Shown here one piece after another: positions 46,552-57,319 of a stretch of DNA of 64,000 nucleotides. Where the stretch lies: the NCBI GenBank assembly GCA_047495785.1, contig JBLDXI010000009.1:1860001-1924000 (forward strand). Direction: 5' to 3'. Position numbers and translations under genes: made by a program. Origin of the DNA: Lepidodermella squamata (lineage: Eukaryota; Gastrotricha). Below the pieces are notes generated by a model, which did not search any database, had not been told where the DNA came from, and saw only the letters and a list, made by a program, of their open reading frames with translations. The stretch's first letter is position 1. Every line of letters begins with the position of its first letter.

Positions 46552-49220
46552 TTATTCAGCACTGGGTAGAACGATCAGCGAACTTGCGCAACCATTTCGC
46601 TTGACCTTAATATACGAGTGACGTCCTTGCGATTGAGGCGTAGACGACGACGAGCGACACGGCGCCATTGAATCGTTCAAATTAGTGATTTCCTCGAGAG
46701 GAGGAGTCGCCTCTTTATTGACGCGAACATGGCTAGCCCAATCGCTAAAAATTGAAACAAAAATTAAAAAATCTTCCTTAATGAAATTAAAAATTCCTCC
46801 CTCACCTTATTTGAAGATCTCGAATATTAGGATCTTTGCTGAAAAGACGCTGAATTGCAAAGAGCTGGGTGTCGAACCGAATATCGTTGTTACAAGCCCG
46901 ACATAGCCCAAGTCGATGTAGACGTTGCCGGGACGGTTCAAAGGAAACCACCACCGCTTCATTCGATGTCGATCCTCTTGACTCCGATTCCAAATGCATC
47001 AACAAAGTGCAGACGTCGGCTAGAATCGGCAGCAAGATGTCGTAAAGCCGCCTTAATAATTCTGGCCTCATCAGCGTAGGAGAGTTGGGTAAAAGGGCCA
47101 TCAAGGATAATGGGCCATGGCTTTGAACATACAAAACAGTCTCAACGATTTCGCCAGCGTCATCGCCCAAAAGTTGGGTAATATCCCCAGAGCTGGCGTT
47201 CATACCCGGGTGGGCAGAGTCGGCAGTATGCCTGCCATTCGACGGCTCAGAATCGGCGGTAATATTCGGCTCATCAGTCGAGTCGTGATCGTTGTGATTG
47301 TCTTCGAAGGTGTTCTCGGCACCTTGAAGCGACGAATGTCCCGAATCTAACAAGCCATTAGCCGTGAAGTTTGACGACGTGGCGCCTACATTGTTATCAG
47401 AGGGCCGTCTATTAACTTCGTGATGCTCCGCAACTGATAACCGATTAGCGGCACTCCTAACTGTTTCTGCAATCGAACCGGCTATACCACCGTCACCGCC
47501 CCATTTATTGGGTAAACTCATGAAAGGCTTATCATCAGCAGCTCCTGTAGCAAAGAATTTTTCGTCAAACTCGTCCTCATCCGCCTTCAAAACACGGGAC
47601 AATTTCGAGAACTGGCCAAACGGATCTTGATCACTGGATTTCGGGCGTAAAGCTCGGCGAGGTGATCGGGGAATTGAAGTGCCAGAATTGTCCCACATTC
47701 GGTCGAAATGCGCCGATGATAACGTGTTATTATGATTTGGACCGTCAATACTAACAGAACGAGACCGGGAGTTTCCGAGCATGTTATCCGCCAACGGCGT
47801 GTAAGAGTTGCCATACATTCCATTCAGGTTGACAGCGACGGAAGACATGCTTGACGAACGTGACTCCCAATGGTCGCCATTTTCTTGTCCGCCAAGCCCA
47901 TCTTGACCACGAGGAAAATTTCCGGTGAAACTGTTTTCCAGGTTGAAACTGGCTGATCGATCATGACCAGCAATCGCCCAGGCGAAGTCAAAATAACGCG
48001 ATAAAATCGCGCTACTAGGAGTCTCCGATCCTTCGTTTTCATGATTATTATTAGCGTGGTGGTTATTAGCATCCCTTGGGCTTGCCCAATCTTCCGCATG
48101 TTGGCGGGGCGAAAAAGCCGAATCGGGCATGCCGGGGCTAAATCTGCCGAGAAATAACTCAGCGCCAGGCGGCAAGTTTTTGAGCTGATTTCTGAATTTA
48201 ATCCGACTATCCAATAACTGAGATCTCGGAGCGAATGCATAGCGCACAAATACGCTTTTCGGTAACCGGCTCGAGGCGGGTAAAACATGCGCGGTTTGAG
48301 GCATTGTCCTTTGTAGGCTCGAAGCTAACCAGAGTGTCCTAGTTAACGAGACGTCAAATGTCGATTGAACCAGTTGCGAATCGAATGCTAGCAGACAGCC
48401 GAATGTATTACGGCTGAAATCTGACAGAACAGCGATGATACAGGCGAAAAATAAATACAGCTGGCTTTCGATTTCCTCGCTCACGATGAAATGCGGAATG
48501 TGAGCGATCGGGTGTAATAACTTGTAAGGGGCAACAAGGCCCAACAATTTCGGAAAAATGTGAGCCAAATTGAATTTAAAACGTCCAAGGGCCACGTCAG
48601 CATCATCGTCACGGCACAACTAAAATGTAAACAAAATTATACACTAATTCTTCGAGACTAATTATTTCAATTACCCTTCTCACAAATTTCAAGTCGTTGA
48701 AGTACAGCGAGAAAACACTGTATAAATCTCGGAGACAAGCTTCCAAAGAATGAGCGCAAAGAACTTTCGAAGCCTTCAAAGCGATCGTATACTGGTCGAA
48801 GCAGAGAAGAGCAATTGAGCTATTAGCCAGGTGAATCATTTTAGGCGGCGAATTAGCGAAGGAGGACATGAAGCGTGTGGCCCCTACAATTGGGCCTGTG
48901 AATTCCCACTGTTCGTTCTGAGTGTGGTTTGGTGGGTGAAAAAAACATATCGCGTTGTAAGGATCGTCCGCTTCATCTGTCGATACAGTCCCATCGTGAA
49001 TGAAAAATGTTAAGGAGGACACGCAAGCTCCATAAACAGCCGATGGTGCCGGATGATCGGCATGTGAATGAGGCCCAGTATTCGACCGGGAACGGTTTCC
49101 AGTGGCATTGCGCGATCCTTGCCTCGCGAATGATTTGATGACCGATTGGATGAAAGAACTCGGTTTCACCTGGTCATTCACTTGCGAGGCAGCTTCTGTG
49201 TCTAAATCGCCTGAAATCAT
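46552..49220 (-). CDS. HPS4: HPS4-like subunit of BLOC-3 (Rab32/38 exchange factor)
   Basis: Minus-strand exons 49220-48675, 48619-46806 and 46744-46552 join to 850 codons. The first longin-type region (about residues 60-180) contains FFIHDGT, YNAICFFHPPN, GPIVGATRFMSSFANSPPKM and FDQYTIALK, which parallel human HPS4 (ICYFYPS, GQIAGVVRCVSDISDSPP). A second globular part is near 185-290. A long Ser/Asn-rich, presumably disordered linker spans about 300-650. A last folded segment (ETVLYVQSHGPLSLMALLPN, then an exon 3 end YIKVKRNGCASSLIVLP) fits the third longin region. BLOC-3 (HPS1-HPS4) activates Rab32/Rab38 in biogenesis of lysosome-related organelles. The related CCZ1 is the main alternative but lacks such a linker. 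The start follows an acceptor-like TTTTCTAG by 9 bases. Archaemetzincin ends 132 bases upstream on the same strand. Confidence 0.75.
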
Positions 49221-49352
49221 TTCAACAGTCTAGAAAACAGGCATATACAATTTAATGCATCAGTCGCAACGATGTAAAAGGTGGGTAAGTAAACATAAGT
49301 AAAAAAGATAAAATTTTATCAATGAGTCTTATCGCAAGAAAAGCCTTAGATA

Positions 49353-50306
49353 TCAAGCAGCAGAATGACATTCTAGCCAGCGGTAGTACCACTGTGCCTC
49401 GTCAGGCAAGTTGTTATCGGTGCAAAATGTTTGCAAATCTTTGTATCTTTCAACCACGTCAAACCGACATGCCGCTTGTAGTTTTCGCAAACAAACGGGG
49501 CATAGGTAGCTAGGTCGAGACTCTGACTCGACGCGATGGTTAGATCCGTTCATTAAACAGTTGAAGTAAATGCAGTGGCGCATGCCAAACATATGCCCGA
49601 TTTCGTGGCACATCAAATTTTTGACCAATTTTAACAACTCTGTGCAGTTGAAATCGGAGTCTTCAAAATTTGGAGTGTCCGGAAAAGAAGGCAAAAATCT
49701 GGCCAAAGAATAGACACCACATCGTTGATCAATACTGGCGAGGCCAAACACATAGTTCCAAGCCTCGCTAGGGTATATATCTGAGAGAGTAATTCCCGCA
49801 AGACAGAAAGCGTCGGAGGGTAAAGATTTTGAAATTAGTCGCATGATGTCCCTTGCGTTGACTTGGTCGTTTTCGGTTGAAGGATTTTTTCGAATTGTAA
49901 CATTTTGCGTTGATTTCGCAACCTTGGTCAATTTGACTTCGGCGTTGAAAAATATTGAAGCGTAACGAACCAATTTTTCAAGTATAACGCTCGGAATATC
50001 GGTATTAGGAAAAAATGAGTATGGTCTGATGTATATTATTTCTCGAGGTTTTTCTTTAACATTGCGAGGCGATTGGTAAAATTCCATGAATCCCTGACCA
50101 ACTTCAGGTTGTGAGGAAAGCCAGTCACCAGGCCCCGGCATCGAAATAGGTTGGTAAAGGACTGGATCAGGAATGAAAACTTTGAAGTCGACATTGCACT
50201 TCTTAGAAATCTGAGCATGCGAGTCCACGAAAACCCCGCTCCTTTGTCGCTTTTCCAAACCTATCGCTTTGAGAACTTCTTCATCGCTGGGTCGCTTGAA
50301 TGGCAT
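49353..50306 (-). CDS. AMZ2: Archaemetzincin (AMZ2-like zinc metalloprotease)
   Basis: This intronless frame of 317 residues contains the archaemetzincin signature: HEIGHMFGMRHC with catalytic His/Glu near residue 234, followed by IYFNCLMNGS and a C-x-x-C pair in YLCPVC. Four cysteines beyond the HExxH motif and the Met of CLM are what define the family and bind a second zinc. Upstream, GITLSDIYPSEAWNYVFGLA is also typical of AMZ proteins. They are presumed aminopeptidases with weak known activity. The ATG at 50306 is preferred to the upstream in-frame TTG-type extension because an acceptor-like ATTTTTAG ends 24 bases before it. It lies just upstream of HPS4 on the same strand. Confidence 0.93.
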   Translation of the reverse strand: MPFKRPSDEEVLKAIGLEKRQRSGVFVDSHAQISKKCNVDFKVFIPDPVLYQPISMPGPGDWLSSQPEVGQGFMEFYQSPRNVKEKPREIIYIRPYSFFPNTDIPSVILEKLVRYASIFFNAEVKLTKVAKSTQNVTIRKNPSTENDQVNARDIMRLISKSLPSDAFCLAGITLSDIYPSEAWNYVFGLASIDQRCGVYSLARFLPSFPDTPNFEDSDFNCTELLKLVKNLMCHEIGHMFGMRHCIYFNCLMNGSNHRVESESRPSYLCPVCLRKLQAACRFDVVERYKDLQTFCTDNNLPDEAQWYYRWLECHSAA

Positions 50307-50339
50307 GATGACAGGTCGACGCACTACAATCTAAAAATC

Positions 50340-52200
50340 GATGCAACAATTAGTAATTGCCACGTTACTTGCCACGTTACTAGGTATTAGGAGTGAAATT
50401 ACTAATGAAGTGATCGGGAGATTTTCATGGTAAGAACAAAACAATTAGCTCGCCATGCTCGCTTGATATATGAACATTTAAAATATAGGATGTTCCGTAA
50501 TTAGGTCTCAGGGGTAAGGGCTTCAGGGGTAAGGTCTTAATTAGATTCGGTCGCCACAAGCCAAGAGGCGAGAGCATAGAGTATACAGTGATTCCAGTTA
50601 TTGAAAACCGGTGTAATGACATGTAAGTTCATGTAAGTATTTCATCATTTTGGTGTTCCAATTTTAATCACGCGCCGAAGAAGCTCAAAACTGATGAGCG
50701 CTCAAATATCAACTTCTCGATTCCTCAATTTGTGATGTCGAAGCATCTGGAGAAATGGGTCTCCTAAAATAACGCTTCGCAGCTATGAGTAACTTTATTA
50801 CTAACAATCGTGGCGGAAATTGGCGACGATTCAAGCGCTTAGCAAAAGTTGCTCTATCTCAACAGTCGCCAGTAGCGAACTTTCATTCTAACTTGACACC
50901 GTAGTGGTTCGTCAGAACTCATAACAAGGGTGTACTATATTAGATTAAGCTGCAGGAGTAGAGTAGGCTACAGTGCATGAAATAGCTTCTTTGAGATCTC
51001 AAATCCCAAGATCTTACCACAAAGAGAGTCATTTCTTTTTACAAACCGCAATATACATATTGAAAATTGAAAAATCGAACAAAAATTAAAAAAAATGGTT
51101 TCAGTCACATGGCTCGCTTCTGATTTTGACAAATAAAAATAAATTGTTGCTTTTTTAGTTTGAAATGTTGAAATCAAACTTTTTTGTTGATTTCGTTTTT
51201 CTTATTACCATGACAACGCATTATTTTTTACGGCACAGCAGAGTTGTGATCCCCACTGTTAAACCCCTTACCCCTTAGAACTGCGGTCGACTGGTTTCGC
51301 TTCTTTGCGCTGTTTAGCTTAAGGAATGTGGCTGCGAATTTCGATTTAGACCTTCTTAAACGGATACGCCACGGCTTAAAGGCGCAGACGTGTTTGGCCA
51401 TACTCGTCTACGTTTTGAATTATGGTCTGATTCTATTCATGCCTTCGAACCACTGGCTTGTTGTCGCAAATTAAATGCAGCAATACTTTTTTCATAGAAG
51501 ATGTCCGACAAACTGATCATATCTCTAAGTGTATGATTATTCTGCACTAATTTTTGCTGTTGTACCATCCCTGCGCTTAACACCGAATTATTGGTGACGC
51601 GTGAGACCTTTTCCACATCAAGCTTTCAAGCCCTGTTGAATCGCCGGAAGTGGTGGCGTGGCCAATCGTCACAAGAAAGTGGTCATCTTTTTCATCTTCG
51701 GCTTTGAGAGTTTGAAAAGCGATGAATCATTAATCTAGACGTAGAGCTTTATATGCTGTGTACGGTCGCCTTACTTCCGCGCTCGATCCTCTTTTTGCCC
51801 ATTTATAAATCCATTCCTAAATACTGTTATTCTTTTATAAAATTAAAAAAGAAATGGTGCAATCAGAAGGAAAACAATGAAATGATGATGATGATGATGA
51901 TGATGATGAGCTCAGCGAGTGGTAAATCGCCAGTTCAGCACAAAACTTAACAACACTCAATCCATGCAATTTCGATATAGCTCGGCCCTTCTTTTGTTAT
52001 TTTCGTAGTTGTCAATCCTAGCAAGCCCAACTTGATAACTCTCAAGCGTAATAGTAATTGTCATGATCAACTCATCTGGCTCGGTCGGTACCTCCTCTAA
52101 AGTATACCGCTCTTTGCATTAACGACTTTTACGGGTGTGATGGTGATGGGATTGCTAACTTCTGACACGTCCATGATCACCGCATGATGACGAGTTCATC
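50340..52200. other. Intergenic, 1.9 kb, no gene supported
   Basis: The flanking genes (archaemetzincin and the ankyrin-repeat gene) are divergent, so this is likely promoter sequence for both. Two direct copies of CAGGGGTAAGG lie near 50507-50534, and a related inverted string CCTTACCCCTTAG lies near 51267. A GAT microsatellite lies near 51883. No coding frame is convincing. Confidence 0.4.
51881..51909. repeat. (ATG)n microsatellite
   Basis: About nine perfect ATG/GAT triplets occur in a row in the presumed upstream region of the ankyrin-repeat gene. Confidence 0.85.
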
Positions 52201-52225
52201 TTTTTTCTAGGTGGTTTTGTACATA

Positions 52226-53706
52226 ATGGAGAACGCTAACTTTTCGCGACAGTCAGACTTGCTGACGGCCGCGTTGTATGGTGACATGGCCACGCTGATA
52301 CGAGAAATAGAGGTAAACCTTTGTTACTCAGTACCTAACATTCCATTTACCTGAGTTTTGCTCCTTTCATTTAGAAAGGAACTAGTTTAACTTCCGTGAA
52401 CGATTATAAGCGATCGGCATTGCACAATGCCGCGATTGGAGGGCAGCTGTCCGTTGCTCAGGTTTGTTAGAATTTCAGAATTTCAGAATGTTCACAATGA
52501 GATTGTTATCGTAGTTGTTGCTTGTTGACCCGACGGTTGTTGACCTAATAAATGCGCCCGATCTTGATGGCAATACCTGTGTGCACCTGGCAGCACTGCA
52601 TGGCCGTACTACTGTAATCTCGTTATTCATCGACAACGGTGCCGATTTCACAAAACCGAACGTCAATGGTTTATTTCCAGTGCACCTAGCCGCTAAACGG
52701 GGCCACTGGGATTTGCTGAAATTACTGTATCATTCACAAATTCGGCTAGATACTAAATGCATAGAATACGAAAGAACTGCAATTCATTATGCCGCAGAAT
52801 CTGGATGTTAGTTGCTCTACTTGAACATGTCTGAATTTTATAAAGTTGACCAATTTTCAGCCGATGAAGTTCTCAGGGGTCTAGTGACACTTAATGCAGT
52901 TGACATGGCCGATGTAGACATCAGTGGAAACCTAGCGACTCACATGGCAGCGCAAGGCAATCAGTTAAAGTGCTTGAAATACCTCGTCGAACAAGGCATT
53001 CATGTCGATCGAATCCCGAATAAACTGGGCAGATTCCCGCTTCATTATGCCGCAGCTGCAAACGCCACGCCAGTCGTCCACTGGATCCTCGAGCACACAT
53101 CTAAAGGTCATGCCAATATTCAGGACCACGAAGGGCTGACCCCTCTGTAAGTTCATATATCATCATCTTTCTTGAAGATTACGTCTATTGTAAAGGCACA
53201 TGGCTGGCTTGTACGGAGCAGCTGAGGCGTTTAATTGCATTGCGACGCACGGTGGCGATCTTTCGTTGCAATCACGTGACCATGAAACACCCGTCGAAGC
53301 AGCGAGACGAGCCGGCCACCCGGTTCTCATCGACAAGGCCGTTCAAAATCAGGTCGAGTGTCCACAGTGCAAGAAAACTCGCGATGCGCAGCTGTGGCGC
53401 AAAAGTCACCCGATTCCGTCGGTGATGCAAAAAATTGCTGTTGATCAGCTGCGAATTTTCCGGCTCAAGGGTAAACAGGATGCGTTGTTCAAGCCGCTTA
53501 GCGAGCAGCCGTCGACTTCTACACCTCAATCGCATTCGAAGCCGCCGAGTCGCGAAACACCGGACAACGCGCGATCACGTGTCATTCACTCGGCGGCGAA
53601 AGCGCGTAATAAGGCGCCATCGACGGAACTTGTTGCTGTCGGTCGTGATCTGCCGACAAAATTCTACGGCGAACATATTGACAAAAGCTTGTACAAACTC
53701 AACTGA
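52226..53706 (+). CDS. Ankyrin-repeat protein, 420 aa
   Basis: Exons 52226-52312, 52375-52461, 52515-52806, 52861-53146 and 53196-53706 join in frame. About eight ankyrin repeats run from the N-terminus to near residue 290. They are recognised by repeated consensus pieces: RSALHNAAIGGQLSVAQ, GNTCVHLAALHGRTTVI, GLFPVHLAAKRGHWDLLKLL, RTAIHYAAESG, GNLATHMAAQGNQLKCLKYL, GRFPLHYAAAAN and LTPLHMAGLYGAAEA. A CPQC pair and a basic, Ser/Pro-rich tail follow. There is no kinase, SOCS, death or SAM domain. The repeats somewhat resemble ANKRD42-type proteins, but ankyrin repeats alone do not identify an ortholog. The role is presumably protein binding. An acceptor-like TTTTTTCTAG ends 15 bases before the ATG, and the fourth intron appears to end in AAG. 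Confidence 0.85.
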
Positions 53707-53955
53707 CATTTTAGCGTTGCATGACCACTTTGACCATGATAACTGCACTCATGTATTGGTTTATTCTCCGTTGCTCATTCATGTGCCATTTGCGTATTTT
53801 AAAATAACCATTTTTCACTCATTTGAAGGGAGACACTGATGTCGCTTGGCCTCTGTTGCTGTCCAATATTTGTCAAAATTTCATAGCAATTATTTTTTTA
53901 ATTACATGAGTTCAGCTTCTAACTGTTCCAAATTGCAACGATGACGTGAGAAATT

Positions 53956-53961
53956 AATAAA
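53956..53961 (+). terminator. Poly(A) signal AATAAA of the ankyrin-repeat gene
   Basis: AATAAA occurs 249 bases after the stop codon. Confidence 0.45.
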
Positions 53962-53969
53962 AACACGTT

Positions 53970-54879
53970 TCGGTTCATTGTTTTACTTTTGTATACCGAT
54001 TTGTGTAATCGGAATTATAAATTATAAGTGGCTTTTTGAAACTTCAACATTGCTGATAGGACAGTAACCGAATTGCCGGGAACGAAAATACAAAATTTGC
54101 CCCGTTTTCGTGCCAACGTACCACGTACCAGTTGCAGAGCCATCATCGAAGTAGCTTATGGAAAAAACGCAAATCGCGAACGGGTGAATTGTACCGGAAA
54201 CTTGAAGGCACGAATAATGCCTCCCCTCCGGAATGGACTGATGGTGCCTAAATTGCGATTTTCTGAGTGCACGCTCGTATTTATTCCATTCCTTGTTCCT
54301 AAAAACGAAGCTGAAATTACGAAGCTGAGGGAACAGGGAACTGCGAATATTGAGTACACTCAAAATCAGATAAACTGTTACCAACGTTAGGTTTCAAGTA
54401 GAATTAACGCCTGCGCTTTCCCAATCTGAGATAGTCTGCTTCTTCGATTAGATTCGATTTGGCATTTTTCAAACGGGTGTTTTTCCAACACGACAAAAAG
54501 GCAAAATTAAGAACTTTGAAATCTTTAATCCCCCAAAATGTTGCTTTCATCTTGTCATCCTTCAGACTCATATAACGAAAGTCTTTCAAAATGTACACAA
54601 TACCGATTTAAAGTACAAAAATGCAACTCAAACATATATAATATAATATCTAATGATAGATTCCATCCCGGCAGTTGCCGTCAGATAAAATTTGAAGAGG
54701 AATACTGAAAAGCCGAATCTGAATTATTGTCAGAATTTAATCAACAAAATTAAAGCTGAGTGTCGTTGATAAAAATTACAGTGGTATCGGCTAAAGGAAG
54801 ACCAAATAGGCAACTCGGTTCTAATGATTTCGACTAATTTTTTGGTACTGGCATTCAAAGACTAATATTTACAGTCATT
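53970..54879. other. Intergenic between two convergent genes
   Basis: A minus-strand frame at 54022-54384 (120 codons) has slightly protein-like composition in its second half but no recognised family; it is treated as a finding, not a gene. The rest is AT-rich and probably 3' UTR of the two-pass membrane protein gene. Confidence 0.4.
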
Positions 54880-57312
54880 TCAAATAATTTCTTCTTGTTC
54901 ACATAGAAAGGCTTGTGTAGTTGTGTAATCCTGAGCAGAGGAGACGATGCCCGGAGTAGATCGGCGAGGAGCAGTAACATTGCCATACGATGATGGAATC
55001 GTCCGTACAGCCTCAACCGGCAGTTTAGCTGATCGAAGATTCTTAGGCGATTTTTTCGGGGTTGGAAAAGCGTCTTCCGGGTCTGGCGATGTATTATCAT
55101 TGTCAGCGTCTTCATCATCATCCACAGCCATACTATATTGGCGCATATTAGGCAGTTGGCCTCTGATCACAGTAGAACGAAATGCAGCGTTGAATGCGTA
55201 GTTTTCCGGCGCAGGCCTTGGAGCCGGCGATCGTCCAGAGCTCGGTCTTCTATAATTTTAGAATAACATTTCAGTTGTATTAGTTTAAAAACCTAATTGC
55301 GGCTTACGCTCTACCATCCACAGAAAAATCTCGCATTTCCATCTGGGGATGAGGTTGCATCGATGAGCTCTGATCTGCACCAGAATAATCGGGGCTTTGC
55401 TCGTGGCTCCGTCCACTCGACGGCGATGGCCTCCGCAAAGTTCCCGGAGAGGTACGCCGAATAACACAAGGGCTGGCCATGGTGACCGTTACAACCGTGG
55501 AAGGCTGAGACATCAAGGTCGAGCCCGGGTTAGCATAAACTATTTCCTGGTGCTCTGTTATACCCCTACTGCCCGATCCTCGACCTGACGATGTTGAACC
55601 GCCCGACATTGGTTGCTGATGCGAAAACGCAGGCCCTGATTCTATTTCAATGCTATATTGGTGCTGTGCTTGGTGAACGACGTGAGGCGGTGGCTGATTG
55701 TGTGGAACGTTGCTTATATATGTGGTAGCAACAGGTGACGAAATATTAACCGGGACCGGCGCGTTTGATGCCGCTGGAATGCTTACGGAAGTCTTCGGAC
55801 TGGTCACCATATTGTTGCCGTGATGGTTCACATAAATATGCTGAGTTGGCACAGGCTGGCTTTGAGTTTGCCGTAGCGCTTTCGGAGTGCCCGAAGTTGG
55901 GGTTCGGGGAGATTTAGCTGGCATCATCGGACCATCTTCACCATCGATTGCACTGGAAAATAATGATGTTTCGTTTAGAAAAGCAATATAGAAGTAATGA
56001 TATCGGATGCTTACCCTGTGCGATCATTTCGATGCTGGAAAACCTCACGTCCCCCGCCTGTGATAAATGCGTCGTCTGGCTCGAAGTCTGAGAAAGTGAA
56101 ATGCTCTTCGTGAAAGTACTGCCTGTGTCGAGCCGCGTTTCCACTTCGTGGAGGTAATGACGGCGATTTATTCACAGACTGGTTGTCACTCGAGAGAACC
56201 TCATTACGAGGCTGCTGGTCCCATACATTCCCTCGTCCTATGCTAGGATCCCTTGACTTGCCGTCATTGTTCTGACCTATCCTAAACATTGGTTTCGCGC
56301 GAATTTTGCCGGACGACTCTTGCTTGGGCGTGATTGGCATCGGAGGGCCACCCGAGGAAGACCTAGTAGAGCATGTTCGACTTTCGGCGACAGGTTCGAC
56401 CGGTGGGTTTATGGCGCTCATTTTTTTCCGCAGCTGCTGCTGGAGGAAGTCATCGCTGTACGGATGAGCGTCCTTGCCGACCTCTGGAGATTTGTCGAGA
56501 ACTGGTTGGTGCTGAGGACGTTCCTAACCGAATACACGTTTAAACACCGAATTAAAGCCATCGTTATGAATAATAACTTACGACTTCAACCCAACCCGGT
56601 GCAGCAGGCTGTCGGACACTTCCCTGCGATTGATTCCGCCGGCGATCAGCCTCGCTTAATTGGTTCCACAATGGAACCACCTCTTCACCAGGCGGAGAAA
56701 ATTTCGGCGAGGTAGCGCTGCGCGGCGGCATTCCAGGGACCGGGTAGTAGTCACCATTTGATAGCAGTGGTTGGTGTTGTTTCGTATCAGCAGTGCCGTT
56801 GTATATCTGAAAGTGGCCACCTGGCAAGTTGGAACCAACTTTGTCCGACTTGTCGCTGTTTGTGTTACTCTTTTGACTTCCCGATTTTTTATTCTCGGGC
56901 TTATTGGCAGGCCGATAACATAGTACGACACAACACGAATGAAAACAAGCTATAATTCCCAATGTCGTCAGCCCGGCGCCAACAGATATGAGTGTAATTC
57001 CAGAAATATTAAATATTGAAGCAGTTCTGTTTGAAACGGAAAAAATCAGTCAAAATTGGATGTTACATTTTTCAAATAGCTTACTCGGGGTCATCCGGGT
57101 AATGCGCGGTAAAAACTTTGAGCACGTAACCAACTGAGAAAAGGGTGGCCCCAATAGCAACGAAGGCCCATATCAAAGCTCGGCTAGCTATCCAATTCTA
57201 TTCGATTAAATTGGACGATTTTTCAAAGAATTGTAATAATATTCTGTGCACTTACCTTTCGATAGCAGCAGAGTTTAGGCTCTTGAAGTCCCTCCGTATC
57301 GTCAAAATGCAT
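54880..57312 (-). CDS. Uncharacterised two-pass membrane protein with long cytoplasmic tail
   Basis: Minus-strand exons 57312-57256, 57197-57085, 57026-56582, 56523-56015, 55952-55308 and 55249-54880 join in frame to 712 codons. A short N-terminus (MHFDDTEGLQEPKLCCYRK) precedes a first hydrophobic helix (RALIWAFVAIGATLFSVGYV), a loop of about 20 residues (FTAHYPDDPETA), and a second helix (ISGITLISVGAGLTTLGII) ending in a Cys-rich CFHSCCVVLC. The remaining ~600 residues form a Pro/Ser/Gln-rich, likely cytoplasmic tail with conserved-looking islands such as PYSDDFLQQQLRKKMSAINP and KIRAKPMFRIGQ. The paired-helix topology recalls small two-pass families such as TMEM200, but I cannot establish homology. 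No signal peptide is present. No clear acceptor-like AG precedes the ATG, so an upstream exon may be missing. Confidence 0.8.
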
Positions 57313-57319
57313 AGTTATG

